This document shows, in pieces, positions 23,126 through 34,950 of a DNA stretch of 64,000 nucleotides. Positions within the stretch are counted from its first letter, which is position 1. Every line of letters begins with the position of its first letter. Both the position numbers and the translations under genes were made by a program. The notes below the pieces were generated by a model. The model was not told the origin of the DNA. It did no database searches and saw only the letters and a program-made list of their open reading frames with translations. The DNA comes from Proteles cristata cristata (Eukaryota > Chordata > Mammalia > Carnivora > Hyaenidae), in contig JAESUZ010003409.1 of the NCBI GenBank assembly GCA_017311185.1, positions 124,001 to 188,000 of the forward strand, given 5' to 3'.

Positions 23126-25400
23126 GGACCCGGTCCAACCTCATCATTTCAGAGACTGATCCAGGTCATTCAGCTTGTTAGGGGCAGACACGAATTGTAG
23201 GCGGCCCTGAATTCTGTGATGAACATCGAAATTAGATATTCTCCCCAAGCACACACGTGGGCAGAGACTTGCATTTTTTTTAACAGCCTCAGATGCACAC
23301 ATCTCGTTGACAATCGTAGTGATTAGGAGCCGGTTACACGTGGAGGCATCATGCTACATCCTGACGGTGGTGCGAGGGGTCCTCAGGCAACCCAGCAACG
23401 TGGGCGTTCTGAACTGAACGGCAGAGGAGCAAAGGAAACCCTCAGGGTCCTCCGGCTGGAAGATGGGAGAACCGGGATTCAAGTGCACCTCGTCCAAATG
23501 CAGGTGTGCATGAGACCAGGCAGGTGAGCAGGCGGAGTCTGAATCTGAGCCTTGGCCTCGCCACCTCCATGCAGGAGACAAGCCACCACCGGTGCCCCTG
23601 TCCTCAGCCAGGCTTCCGTTCCAGCCACTGGGAGTGGCCCAGCCGGAGTGAGGGTCTCCCAAAGCTGTGCAGGCTGTGGGCTGTGGCTGTGAGCAGGTGC
23701 TGGTCCCGGCCCCCTCCCCCCTCCCTGGGCTGCACTGGCTTGTTCTGGCCACCTCCGGAAGCCCCCTATGTCATCCAGCTTTGCCGAGGCTCCGCAGGCC
23801 ACCAGGAAGTTGGCTTTGGCTTGGGGCCTGGGTGACTGCATTGGGGGGGGGGAAAGGAGGAGCCCCCAGGGCCATGAACTTGCTGCCAGCATCTGGCCAG
23901 CTGCCGTCCATCAGCTGGAGTGCTAGCCGGGCTGTCCCTGGGGGCTGCGCCTGGGACGGTCACGGTGCGGAAGCTGTGAGGGAGGAAAACCAATAGGAGC
24001 CCGCCTGTGCCTGCAGGGCCCCCACACCTGGTGCCCCAGTAACTGATCAGGGGGTATCACGCGGTGACAGGCCGTCACAGCTGGAGGGGACTTGAGTCAC
24101 CATACAGCCCAGTGGCTTTCAAACTCTTTAACGTGGTAGAGACCTTGCTTCAAATGAAATCCTAGGCAATAAAAAAACCAATCCAGGCAGCTAAAGAGTG
24201 AAGGCCCATCAGAGCCCAGGGAGTTCTGCAAGGCCCTGCGGCAGATGGCCCAGTGCTCATTTCCACACACTGAGGACAGAGGGTGGAACCCACCCTGTGG
24301 TGCAGGGGCAGGGCCCAGAGCCCAGGGTCTCTGATTCCAAGTGTGTTCCAGAGACGGGGGCCACTGGGGGGCTGGAGACAGCTGTGCTGGCCACGGGAGC
24401 TGCCAGTCTGTCCCGAAATACCTTGGGGGAAGCTGTGTCCAGTCACAGTGGAGAATCTGTGACATTTAGGGGAGAGGGAGGGCCTCCCTCCCAAAGGCTG
24501 GAGAAGGTTTGAGCCAAAACCCCCGGGGTCACCCCAGGTCTCGGAACCAAGAGGTCTGAGGTCAGCTGGGGTCAGTGTTCCCTATAAAGGAACTTGGGGA
24601 ATGGAGTGAGGACTTCTTATAGCCCATGCCCTTGGCAGAGATCAAATGCCAACCGTTCAAAGACTGGCTGAAGAGTCTTGGGGGAAAACTGATGGGTGGG
24701 TGGCCCCGGGGACAGGCTGGTGCCCTTGGGCCTATGAGGAAGTTGTCAGAGGAACTGAGGGGTTGTTCCTGGGTGTGTGTGTGTGTGGCACTTAGGCAGT
24801 GTCACTGGTGAGGCCAAGAGAAGGGACCAAGGCAGAGCCGTGGCTGGTGGGGACCCTGGTCCTCCAGAAACGCTCCCCAGCTGCTCTCCACAGAGGCGAG
24901 CAGACCTGTCCTTGGGTCCAGACTTCACCCAGCACAAGAGTCTTCTGGTTTTCCCCAGACTCCCCAGTGCCTGGTGCCAGCTGCCTTCTGGGCTTTCCAC
25001 GGACCTCAGACCGCCGCACTGCAGACCAGGGCTCACCCGCATGGGGCACACCAAGCCCGGCCCTGTTTATTGGAGCATTCCAGGTCTCAGAGCACACTGA
25101 CCTTTCCCCGATGCCATGGACTTTATGCACCTGCTGACCTGAGTGTTCACTTCAAACTGAAGACTTCCTCCTGCCCCAGCTCCATCGAGCTTGGCTCATT
25201 GGGCTGAGCTCGCCTGCTTGGCTTTCGCCAGATGGCTGTGCCAGCGTGCGACGTGGCAGGGCTCTCAGCACACCCTGTGTAAGTCAGTCCCGCCGTGACA
25301 CCCCTCCAGTCCCTACTTAACTCACCCTAGCACGTGCTTCACTTAGGGCTTTGTCAGTGGGACACCTGTGTCTACATTTCCTGGGATGCTTCTTGTGAAT
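23126..25400. other. GC-rich unclassified stretch
   Basis: No gene is supported although many overlapping frames are open on both strands, as expected from GC-rich, stop-poor DNA. A possible hAT terminal motif (CAGTGGCTTTCAAACTCTTT) lies at 24109, and a short GT microsatellite at about 24774-24786. There is no domain and no splice-consistent exon chain. Confidence 0.45.
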
Positions 25401-25407
25401 GAGTAGA

Positions 25408-25615
25408 GGCTTGGTGCCCCCAAGCATGGGCTCTGGAGTCAGGCAGCCTCGAGTTTTGGGTAAAATGACACCTGCCTGTGACTCTGGGCAAGTACCTTAA
25501 CCGATCTGAGCCTCATTTCCATCATTTGTAAATGCCGTAATAGAGGTCACGCATGTAAAACACTTCGCACGGTGCCTTGTGCACGGTAAGCACGTGGTCG
25601 GTGTGGGTTATAGCG
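25408..25615 (+). mobile_element. MIR
   Basis: Nearly complete MIR in sense: GGGCTCTGGAGTCAGGCAGC, TGTGACTCTGGGCAAGTACC, TTAACCGATCTGAGCCTCAT, ATCATTTGTAAATGCCGTAA, then GTGCCTTGTGCACGGTAAGC. Confidence 0.85.
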
Positions 25616-26218
25616 TGAGCCTCACGATGAACAGAGCTTGGAAAAGCAGTGTGAAGGGCCAGTGCTGGGCAGAGCATGAAGGGGAAAATAAAAAATTGGG
25701 TATCTTTAAAACAAGAAATTGCTATTTTTTTCTAAGAAGAAATTAAACATAAAGCCGTGGGTAACCTCCAATGGCCCGGCACCTAGGAGGCGGATCTGGT
25801 ACACCCGGTGGCAGAGACACACTGGCAGGTGCCGCATCTCATCACAGCTCCTGGGGACAGAGGCACCTCAGTTAGCAAGGCTGCCTTCTGAGGACGCCTC
25901 CTCCTCACCGTCGCAGGGGTCCTGAGATGTTTCCAGAGCACCCTGGCTCCTACCCAGCCGCACGCCCGCCCTGAGCTGAGCCACGTCTTTGGTTTCTACT
26001 AGCGCACGTGTGTCACAGGGTCCCTGCTCTGGGGCTCACAGCTGCTGGCTGGAGGGCCTCGGGGGCGAGGGGAGGGCTGGGTGTCACTGCACGACGTCGT
26101 GGGTCCCGGCCAGCCTTCCAGAACAGGGACAGCCGGTGTGGGATGGTCAGATCCGGCCAAGGTTACCCAAGGCTGCCTCTTCTGAGTGTGAAGCAAGAAA
26201 GAACTTGCATGAAGTAGT
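25616..26218. other. Unclassified GC-rich stretch
   Basis: No gene or repeat is recognised. It borders the TG-rich tract on its right. Confidence 0.4.
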
Positions 26219-26526
26219 TGTGCATGTGTGTGCATGCGTGTGCATGAGTATATGTGTGTGCTGCATGTGCATAGTGTGTGCACACGCGTGCAAGTGTGTG
26301 CTGTGCATGTGTGCATACTCACATGTGTGTATGTGTGCTGTGTGTGCATGCGTGTGTGCATGCGTGGATTGTGCGCATGTCTGTATGTATGCGTGTATAC
26401 TGTGTGTGCGTGTGCATGGGAGTGGATGTGTGCATGCATGTGTACATGTGTGTGCCTGTATATGTGTGCATGTCTGTACAGGTGTCTGCATATGCACAAG
26501 TCTGTGTGCGTGTGTGCATGTGCGAG
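26219..26526. repeat. Imperfect TG/CA tract, about 300 bp
   Basis: Alternating purine-pyrimidine sequence built from TGTG, TGCATG and TGTATG words over about 300 bp, with very few breaks. The 240-codon plus-strand frame (repeated Cys-Val, Cys-Ala and Met-His) and the His/Thr-rich minus-strand frames across it are translations of the repeat and not genes. Such DNA can adopt Z-form and is usually length-variable. Confidence 0.9.
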
Positions 26527-26694
26527 ACAGTGACAGAACAAGCACTAAACCTAACGGGTCCTCACCAATCCTATTCTCCTCGAATCCCCTAAATCTTAGA
26601 AACACCGCCCTCCGCGGAGCCCCCCGGGCCACACTTAACGCTGCCATGCCTCGTCTGCGTCACCTTCCCCACAGTTGCCGACGAATCCTGGCTG

Positions 26695-26880
26695 TGACAG
26701 ATGGAGATTAATGACACTGGTAATGATGAACCATCAGGGAGTTGTTCTTCTAAGCAGGCAGTGTGCACCTGTGCTTAGTCTCTTCGCCAACTTCACGGGT
26801 TCGGAAACAGAGGCAGTGGGAGCCGAGGGGACTCGCCCAAGGTCACCCTGCGACCTTGGGTGGTGTGCCAACCCGCCTGT
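26695..26880 (-). mobile_element. MIR fragment
   Basis: The MIR complement can be followed through GTTCGGAAACAGAGGCAGTG, GGGACTCGCCCAAGGTCACC and TGGTGTGCCAACCCGCCTGT, with GC-rich drift. Boundaries are approximate. Confidence 0.55.
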
Positions 26881-27820
26881 CCCAGGGCCCCCGGAGCAGC
26901 GTGTCTCGCCAGCCCGAGCCCGGGGGTCCTGTGTCCTGCACCCACGTCCTTCAGAAGACTGTCCGCACCTTGCTTTGGCGCAATAACATGAAACATGGAG
27001 ACTGCTTTTCCAGCTCCAGTCTGACCGTTCCGGCAGCCATCGCTCCCTGCTCGTCCTTTGTCCCTTTCTCTCACTGGGTTGCTCCTTAATTTTGATCTTC
27101 CGTGGTTGACCCCCAGTTCTCGAATGGGGCTTTTCCGAGGCCTCTGGCTCACTTGCTGTGTTAGACACAGATTGAGCTCAAGCTCCTGAAGAAAGTCCGA
27201 CTGTGACGATACGCGGCCATGCCTCGTCCCTTTTGCTGCCTGGGTCACACATTCATTTTATTTCTATAATAAGCCTCTGCCTCTTGTCTGCACTGGACAC
27301 TAATTGCCTGTTCTCCTGGAGAGAATGCCAGCTACGCTTTGCTGAAACCAAGCAAATCATGCAATAACGATCTGCTAATTTCTTCCAAACTGTTATTTAT
27401 TTATTTGCCTACTTTTCTCTTCATGATGGCTAAGGGATTGAGGGAGGCAAAGAAGAGGGAGAGTTTAATTCTCCCAGAGACAATCATGTTCTCCCAGAGG
27501 CTCTACAAATTCCCACAGAATGTTGTGTCTAAGTTTTCTTCCCTCCCCCCGTTAAAACTAGCTCTGTGTTTCAGGACACTGGTACCCGGCTTGGGGTCAG
27601 AGCGGGGACCAGCCCATTCCAGGACGAGTCTGTGGTGGCAGGTGCGCTGGGGGCTGTCCTCCCCACCAGGCAGGGGCACTCACAGTGCCCAGGGCACGCC
27701 AGGCTCCCAGGGGGCCTTGGCAATGTCTTAATTTCATTTGAACTTTGAATAAAGGCAATGAACGTACGCGAAGCTAGAGTATAATTGTCTTTATATCAAT
27801 GCAGTTGTAAAACACAATTT
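26881..27820. other. Unclassified stretch
   Basis: No gene is supported. The minus-strand frames at 26734-27248 overlap a MIR and lack any domain. Confidence 0.4.
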
Positions 27821-27821
27821 A

Positions 27822-28001
27822 AAAATGTTTTAGTATTTATTTATTTTTTTTAGGGAGAGAAAAAGGGAGACAGAATCCAAAGCAGGATCCAGGCTCTGAG
27901 CTGTCAGTACAGAGCCTGATGCGGGGCTCGAACCCACAAACTGTGAGATCATGACCTGAGCCAGAGTTGGACACTTAACCAACTGAGCCCCCCAGGCGCC
28001 C
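27822..28001 (-). mobile_element. Felid tRNA-Lys SINE with internal deletion
   Basis: Reverse SINE with intact head (AACTGAGCCCCCCAGGCGCC) and T-rich tail. The usual GCATGAGC...GGGGCAGAGAG part of the middle is shortened, giving about 180 bp rather than 210. Confidence 0.93.
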
Positions 28002-29427
28002 ATATAATGTAATTTTAAATTTCATTTTATGTGGAAGGGGCCACGGAAGGGACAATACAGCCTCATGTTCCCTTGTCGCCGGCGAGGGCAGGCTCGCTCA
28101 CTTCTCCCTGTCTCTTTCCCTCTCCCTCACCCCCCCCCTTCTCACGTCTGCCTCAGGGATCTGTGTGTAACACCCTAACAGCAGGTGCTGACCTTCCTGA
28201 GGAGACAGAGCGTTGACGGCTGGCAGGGCTGACCCGCACAGGGTCCGGGGTGAGGCTGCTGGTGGCCTTAGACGCTCCCCCGCCCTGACGCGGAATTACC
28301 TTGCTGTTACCCCACTGATTAAAAACAACCACCAAATGACAGAAGAGAAAGGGAAGCAAAAGTCAAGTGCAGTAATTTCCAAACCATTTTTCAGCTGCAG
28401 AACATTAAAAAACATGATACGAAAGCATTTCCAAAATCACACACACACACACACACACAAACGCGTGCACACACACACTGTGTCAACCACACAGGACCCG
28501 CCCAAGTGAAGGGGCCACGCCCCCGGGGGTCGCTGGAGATCTGGGCACCAGTGGGGTCCCCTGCAGCTGCCCCTGCCCAGCGCGGTCCACACGGCCTGCA
28601 CCTCTTCCTGTCCGGGGAGACACGGGTCCCCAGAAGGCTGCCGTCTTATCCGAAGCCCCCGGGCTTGTTAGTGGCTGAGTCCATTCGAGCCGCGGGCGCC
28701 CTTCCAACCTTCCCGTTCACGGTCGCGCTTCAGAGACCTTTCCTTTCGTTTGGCCATAAAGACCCACCGACGCCCCTTTAGGGAGCAGGGGTGAACCCGG
28801 AGTGAGGTGAATGGGGACAGGAAACACGCCTGGAAACCCCTCGGCACCACAGACACTGGGGCTCAGGCTTCACTCATGGCACAACCACCCGGCCACCCGC
28901 CCGGCCCTTGGGCGCCTTCCTTCCCTGTAAGGAGACGTGAGCCCCCCTTCCTCCCCAGACCCCCTCCAGGTCCTCCACGTGAGGGGAGCCTACCCTTGGG
29001 TCCAAAGGAAGCCCAGCCTCAATACTCGCTGACGTACAGAAGGGCCAATGACGCCTTTCAGGTCCTTGAAGAATGTTTACAGTCGTAAATCCCAGGACTT
29101 GGGCTCTGCTCTTAGCCGACTTAGCAGGTGCTGGGGCCCAGCCCAGGCGCGGGGGGCGGGGGGACTCACAGCTTCTGTTCTAACCTTGTCTAGCAGACAC
29201 CACATGTCACCACAAACCGGGTGTGCCCTAATCCAAAGGACAGAAGACACGCAGACACGCAAAGGGACCTGGCACTGTGGCCTCACGCTCTGTGCCTTTG
29301 CGTGTCTGTCTGTGTACATTGTGGCCTTACCTTGTGAACTTGGCCTTTAGAGAAGTGGGGACATATTTAAACACTTCTGTGTCACCTACTTTTCAACCTT
29401 CCCACCGTTTATTAGAAACTGTTTTTT
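28002..29427. other. GC-rich unclassified stretch with a CA microsatellite
   Basis: No gene is supported. A (CA)n run with one CGCGTG interruption lies at 28437-28479. Several open frames on both strands reflect high GC and show no domain. Confidence 0.45.
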
Positions 29428-29641
29428 GGGGCGCCCAGGTGGCTCAGTCAGTTAAGCGTCCAACTTCGGCTCAGGTCATGATCTCACAGTTTGTGGGTTC
29501 GAGCCCCGTGTCAGGCTCGGTGCTGACAGCTCGGAGCCTGGAGCCTGTTTCGGATTCTGTGTCTCCCTCTCTCTCTGTCCCTCCCCTGCTCATGCTCTGT
29601 CTCTGTCTCTCTCTCAAAAGTAAATAAATATAAAAAAAAAC
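29428..29641 (+). mobile_element. Felid tRNA-Lys SINE
   Basis: Forward, full-length and close to consensus: GGGGCGCCCAGGTGGCTCAG, GGTTCGAGCCCCGTG, CTGACAGCTCGGAGCCTGGA, a CT-rich middle and an AAATAAATATAAAAAAAAA tail. It is followed by a T-run/A-run that obscures the target duplication. Confidence 0.96.
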
Positions 29642-30299
29642 TTTTTAAAATAACATTTTCCTGTTATTAAAGCGTCTAATCCCCACATGGCGTTCCTTCC
29701 CCGGGACGAATGGAATGAACAGAACACCCTCACGTTGCAAACTGTTAGTTTCTCATCAGTAGTTTGCTGTCCTAAAGGTGCAGAGTAGTTTGCAAGGACA
29801 ATCTGGCATTTTCTTTCTCCTCTGTAGAATATGAAGGCAGGAGAGGTCTTTGTGCCCCTTCTCCCGGCTTCTGCTCTCCCTCCTTTTAAAAAAGGAAGCC
29901 AAAGGCTGAGCTCCTTTGTGGCAGGGGCCTGAGACACTTTTGTTTGGATAAATTTCCATGTATGAGAGGATTATGCAAAGCAGCTTTGTCTGGGGAAGAG
30001 TTTGCGTTGATGAATGGGAGGGGGCGGGTGTGCGGGAGGCTGGCCGCAGGGAATGGGTGTGGAGGGCGGGCCTCCTCGGGCAGGGGAAGGGACCAGGGTA
30101 CCTACCCCCCAGCCGGGCACGGAAGGAAGCAGGGGGCATGCCCAGAAGAGGCCCGGCCGGCTCGGGAAAAGAAACCCTCCATTTCCACCGAGGCTGGACT
30201 CCATGTGAGGTTCCTGATTCCTCTGACTGGAGACCCTGGGAAGAGACAAGTGTCCCCCAACAGCCAGGTCTGCTTTCCCAGCTTTCTGGCACGGCTGGG
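29642..30299. other. Unclassified stretch
   Basis: No gene is supported. The minus-strand 178-codon frame at 29756-30292 competes with two plus-strand frames over the same bases and shows no domain. Confidence 0.4.
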
Positions 30300-30480
30300 T
30301 GGCGATGCTGTTACATTTATTTTGATTGAAAAGTTGTAAAGTCATACTGGTATTTCTTGCATACCCACCTCTGGACAGTAAGGAATTTGCTCCACGACTA
30401 AAGTTTCAGTGACCATCTTTGCACAGATCTGCAATTATCTCCTTTAAGTGGAAGAACTGGGTTAAAAAGGATATGCATTT
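30300..30480 (-). mobile_element. Probable L1M fragment, antisense (left of a SINE)
   Basis: AAGTGGAAGAACTGGGTTAA followed by AAGGATATGCATT, resumed after the SINE at 30688 by TTCTTAAGGGCCTTTAAAAT, resembles the antisense L1M phrase 'GGGTCAAAGGGTATGCATTTTTAAAG'. Old, diverged and short. Confidence 0.45.
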
Positions 30481-30687
30481 TTTCATGTTTTTATTTTATT
30501 TTTGAGAGAGAGAGACAGAGCATGAGCAGGGGAGGGACAGAGAGAGAGACACACACAGAATCCGAAGCAGGCTCCAGGCTCCGAGCTGTCAGCACAGAGC
30601 CCGACGCGAGGGTTGAACCCACAAACCATGAGATCATGACCTGAGCCGAAGTAGGACGCTTAACTGACTGAGCCCCCCAGACGCCCC
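30481..30687 (-). mobile_element. Felid tRNA-Lys SINE
   Basis: Reverse, full length, with GATATGCATT at both edges as target duplication. The head carries CGCGAGGGTTGAACCC in place of the usual GGGGCTCGAACCC. Confidence 0.95.
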
Positions 30688-31284
30688 AAATGATATGCAT
30701 TCTTAAGGGCCTTTAAAATTATCCTCAGAAGGTGTTGCCCTCATGTCCACATCCATCGGTGTGATTCAGGAGCACTCACTTCCTACACAGCAGCTTCTGG
30801 GCCCTGGCGGTGATCGAATCCCGAAGTCTCCTGGCTTGGCCGTGGGGAAAACTTCCTCAATAGACAGGGGCTCGATTTTCCAGAAGGAACTCCCTGAAAC
30901 CCTCTCCCAACTGGGGTGAATAAAGCCATACAGAAAATGACTCGAGGGACGATTCCCCTTCTCCCAAGGTTGGTACGCAGCTACGACTGCTCCGGATTCC
31001 TGGGAAAGAACTTAATTCAGCACTTACAAGCTATGCCTTGGAGTTTCAGGCCTTAATTCTGCCCTGGAGGGGAGCCCAGTTGGGAAAACCTGCTAGAGTC
31101 TTCCCGCCAAGGCTCCTGGCTGCACCTTCTGGAAGCCTTTTCCTTGGCAGTCCCGGAGGCTAGCGTGGAGGTGACTGCCTTCTTTGGGAGCTCTACAGCC
31201 TCTCCTGCCCTTTGTCCTAGAAGCGCACATTTTACGGTGAATAGTTAAAACTCTGTTTTTAAAACATTTTTTAAATTAAAAAAA
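30688..31284. other. L1M remnant then unclassified sequence
   Basis: About the first 100 bases appear to continue the L1M remnant interrupted by the SINE. The rest holds nothing I recognise. Confidence 0.4.
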
Positions 31285-31505
31285 ATTTTTTTTTCTTAAT
31301 GTTTTATTTATTTCTAGGAGAGAGAGAGAGAGACAGCGTGAGCAGGGGAGGATCAGAGAGAGAGGGAGTCACAGACTGAAACAGGCTCCAGGCTCCGAGC
31401 TGGCAGTCAGCACAGAGCCTGACGCGGGGCTTGAACCCACGGACCGCGAGATCATGACCCAAGCGAAAGTCGGATGCTTAACCGACTAAGCCACCCAGGC
31501 GCCCC
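31285..31505 (-). mobile_element. Felid tRNA-Lys SINE, 'CTAGGAGAGAG' subtype
   Basis: Reverse and full length, with subtype markers CTAGGAGAGAGAG, GGGAGTCACAGACTGAAACA and GAGCTGGCAGTCAGCACAG. AAAACTCT at 31247 and 31506 is a likely target duplication. Confidence 0.96.
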
Positions 31506-31539
31506 AAAACTCTTTCTTTTCTTAAATTCGTTTTTCATT

Positions 31540-31614
31540 TTTGATCCTGGGATCATGACTTGAGCTGAAATCAAGAGTCGGACACTCAACCGACGGAGGC
31601 ATCCACGAGCCCCG
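31540..31614 (-). mobile_element. SINE head fragment
   Basis: GGGATCATGACTTGAGCTGA, then GGACACTCAACCGACGGAGG, is a degraded tRNA-like head without middle or tail. The 'GATCCTGGGATCATGA' wording suits an older carnivore SINE stratum. It lies about 35 bp from the full SINE before it. Confidence 0.7.
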
Positions 31615-32408
31615 CTTTTTCTTTTTAATTGAGTTTCTTTAGCAATTTACAATTCCCTTCAAAACTTGGAAGACTTCTGGTTCCTTCTATGGTCATTGAA
31701 CACTATATGCCAGCAATGCTGTCTCTCCCCTCAGTTTCCATCCTGGTTTTCTCGCCCCCCACGCGCTCTGATTCCGGCAGCCTCGGTGGAAGGCCACCTT
31801 CGAGGAGGGCACACCTTACTGCAGCCGGGGCCACTCGAGTCCCCTGAGACAGCTCACTGGGCTTTTGCCGCTCAGAGCATCTTGTGCCAGTTGGGGTCTA
31901 AAAGCATTTGGCTTTTTCACCGCTCACCGTTGCAAATACCTGAAATCTTCCTGTTCTCTTTCGTTTGTGCTTCTAAATCAGCCATTTCTCTCCTGAGTGT
32001 CACCCTTTCCTGTAAGACGTCACCAAACCCAGCAAGGAACAGCTAACACTCAGTGCTCATGTTCTGTCTTCTGACCCCTTCTGTGGGATCGGAAAGCACC
32101 TGGTCTGCCTCTTCCGTCTGCACATGACGGTCTTTCTGAATGTCTTGCCTCCGGATTACGTGGAGGATAGCCAGCCTCCGGGACCGCCATATGCGTCCTC
32201 ACTGCCTCTGCCGGCCCAGCAATCCCACCTTCAGAAAGGACTGGCCTGTTGGGGAAGGTGAAGAGCTGCCTGGAGCAGCCCCCACGCTCAGTGCCTTCAT
32301 ACAGTGACCGCGTCTCCTTTGCTCACGCAGATCTTCACGCAGGCCTTCCTGGTTAGGAGGCTCCCTTGCCCCTGCTGATCAGCGAAATGGTAGGGCCGAG
32401 TACGAACT
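31615..32408. other. Unclassified stretch
   Basis: No gene or named repeat is seen. Confidence 0.4.
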
Positions 32409-32490
32409 CTCTCCCTGCCTTCTCCCTCCCATCTTGCCTTCCTCTCTTCCTCCCCTCCCTCCCTCCCCCCTTCTCCCTCTCTCTCTCTGG
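32409..32490. repeat. Polypyrimidine tract
   Basis: Almost uninterrupted C/T over about 80 bp, including CTCCCCTCCCTCCCTCCCCC and a terminal CT repeat. The complementary strand is polypurine and could form triplex DNA. The minus-strand Glu/Gly/Arg-rich frame here is its translation. Confidence 0.8.
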
Positions 32491-32554
32491 TTGACAGAAA
32501 CTGGCTTTCAGGCCACTTGAACTGAAACAGACAGGGTGTTGTAGCCCTCACCTT

Positions 32555-32660
32555 TAGCTGTGTGACCTTGACAAGCCTCCTCTTCTCCCACAGCCTCAGT
32601 TTCCTCATTTGTCAACCGGGAATTGACAGCAGGCATTGTGTGATATCCCCTACCAACATT
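32555..32660 (+). mobile_element. MIR fragment
   Basis: AGCTGTGTGACCTTGACAAG, then CCTCAGTTTCCTCATTTGTC, is the MIR core in sense. Confidence 0.7.
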
Positions 32661-33685
32661 CCAACAGGGAAAGACACTATGATTCTAGGAATAGGATTTC
32701 TTACCTTTCTCTTTCCTCTCCACTCGATCCGAGAAGGACTCCTAGAATTCTGAGAAAGAATTAGCAACAGTGAAAGCGAAAAAGGCTGGATTTTGCCACG
32801 GCTACGGCCTCCTGCTTTCTGTGGTATACACGGGACGTGGTTCTGGACATGCACTGTGCTCTGACCTGCAAGAATAGCTGCAAATCCTTGCCCTGGATTC
32901 TGAACCCAGGGTAAATATGAAAGTCAGACCAGCTCCCGGCCCAGGCAAGGTGTTGTGTATCAGTTTATAAAGCAAATCGCATCTTCTGTTTTCTTTACCA
33001 CCCCTTTCATAGCAGGTAATCACTTGTATAAAAATGAGATGTATTACTCACCCAGAAATTTGCTGCATTATTTGAAGAGTGATTGTGTATCTGTCTTACT
33101 TCTAGTACTAGATGGCCACGCCCTGAGAGCAAAGACTGGTGGGGAGTATAATTCTCATCCTCCCCAGGACCTGAGATGTGGGGACAGCCTGGGGATGTCA
33201 CTATTAAGGAGAGAGCCTGGAGGGGTTGGCCTTTGGCTTTTCCTGGCTTCTCTTTATTCAGTCGGAGCACCCTTGACTCTCTCTAACTACTTCCTAACAC
33301 CATGCTTGTGGGAGATGTCTAATGTGGGAACAATGGAGGGATCTGAAGGTCCCAAGCCAGTTGATGGACCAGGCGTGGAAATGAGGAGGGCATTCGGAAG
33401 AGGCCATAACAGTGCCATCTCCCTGTGATACCCATGCGAGAGTACCATGCATGGTCCCTGAGCCCGAGTGGAGGTAACGGTGACTTTCTGTATGACTTGA
33501 GAAGATGATGAGAAAATGCTGGCTGGGGAGATGCCAGAAAGTTGGACCATTTATAGATAATAACAGCTCTTGCCTTCTTTACTTTGCGGAGATCAATCGA
33601 GGATCCTCTTCTTTTATGCTGAGAAAGAGGCCTCCGCTACTGTGGGGTATCTTATGAAGGTGTCTTCACAGACAAAACAACTTCC
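32661..33685. other. Unclassified stretch
   Basis: No gene is supported. The longest frame (157 codons, 32955-33428, plus) has no recognised domain and starts in AT-rich DNA that is not obviously exonic. Confidence 0.4.
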
Positions 33686-33855
33686 AATGGCTCTGGAGTC
33701 AGCTAGATCTGGGTTTGAGTCTTGGCTCCACCTTCACTACCGAGTGTGAACTTGGACAAGTCACCTTGTCTTTCCGGATCTCTGTTTCCTCACCTGCAAA
33801 AAGGAGATCGGAGGACTGTTGTAAGAAGTAAAATGTATTTAAAGTACTTAGCTTA
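33686..33855 (+). mobile_element. MIR, left part
   Basis: GGCTCTGGAGTCAGCTAGAT, TGGGTTTGAGTCTTGGCTCC, TGGACAAGTCACCTTGTCTT and TCTGTTTCCTCACCTGCAAA give MIR in sense. The element is cut by a SINE and its 3' end (TACTTAGCTCAAAATCTGGA) resumes at 34066-34110. Confidence 0.85.
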
Positions 33856-34065
33856 GGGGCACCTGGTGGCTCAGTCGGTAAAACAACCGACTTCGGCTCA
33901 GGTCATGATCCTGCAGTTTATGAGTTCGAGTCCCACGTCACACTCCGGGCTGACAGCTCGGAGCCTGGAGCTGCTTCGGACTCTGTGTGTGTGTCTCTCT
34001 CTGTCCCTTTCCCACTTGTGCTCTGTGTCTGTCTCTCTCAAAAATAAAGAAATATTTAAAAAAAT
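33856..34065 (+). mobile_element. Felid tRNA-Lys SINE inserted in a MIR
   Basis: Forward SINE with perfect 13-bp target duplications AAAGTACTTAGCT (33841-33853 and 34066-34078). The head is GGGGCACCTGGTGGCTCAGT. The middle includes a GTGTGTGTCTCTCTCTGTCC variant. Confidence 0.97.
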
Positions 34066-34110
34066 AAAGTACTTAGCTCAAAATCTGGAACAATGGAAGG
34101 TCATGTATTA

Positions 34111-34934
34111 AGGTCTCTTTTAAGTGAGAAAACATGAATGGCCAGGATTTTTAGACAATAAGAAACCCCTAAGAGAGTACAGCATTCTCCAGTTTACAAT
34201 ATGCTCTCACTCTCGTGGGCTCTGTTGATCCCCACGAAAGCCCTATAATTAGGGCCGGCATGAATGTAAGGAGTGTGGGTGGCTCACCTGGAATTATTCA
34301 CCAGGTACGAATGCATCAGGAACCAGAACCAGAACCAGATTTTCTGACGACTTCTCTGTCCTCATCAGTTCCCGGAAGTCATGCTGTCCAGATTGTACAT
34401 GTAATTTAATTTCAGCCTGTGTTTTTCAGCCTTAGATTTGAAAAATGTTCTACTTCTCAAGATGATGACAGAAGCCTGTAAAAGCCAGCTGGCCAAATTA
34501 TAAAATTACATTTGTGTTTCATCACTAATAGTTATCAAATTTTTTTGTTATTTATTCTATAGGAGCTGCGATATGATTTATTCCATCTGGTTGACCACCA
34601 GATGCTTCCACAGTGAGGATCTTCAGAATCTGTCCATTTTCCCCCTACATTCCTTAGATCAGAGGTAGAGAAACTCCATACGTAGCTCAATCTTACTTGG
34701 TTATGAACAAGTTTTCAAAACCAATGTTCTACCTCTCATGTTCCGTTTCAATTATCCTCAGGAAACATAATCCTATCTGCTTCTAAAAGGAACTTCCTTG
34801 GCCCGAGAAGGAACAAGCATCCAAGTTGTTGGTATTGGAGGGATTGGAAGGTCATCTATCCTGGTTGTCTGTTCTACACCCGGGGGCCCAGAGAGAGAGA
34901 GAGAGGAGGTCACTTCCAGAACTCCTGGCTCCCA
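34111..34934. other. Unclassified stretch
   Basis: No gene is seen. Three GAACCA-type units (34319-34338) form a short tandem repeat. A moderately AT-rich block at 34430-34700 has no repeat identity and could be unique or conserved sequence. Confidence 0.4.
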
Positions 34935-34950
34935 TTTCTTTGTTATTTCT

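Noticed and set aside
24109..24366. Possible hAT element bounded by CAGTGG and CCACTG
   Set aside because: Only six terminal bases pair, no 8-bp target duplication is present and the interior matches nothing I know.
25989..26711. 240-codon plus-strand frame and overlapping 166-180-codon minus-strand frames
   Set aside because: Most of the length is translated TG/CA repeat; frames in several phases stay open together.
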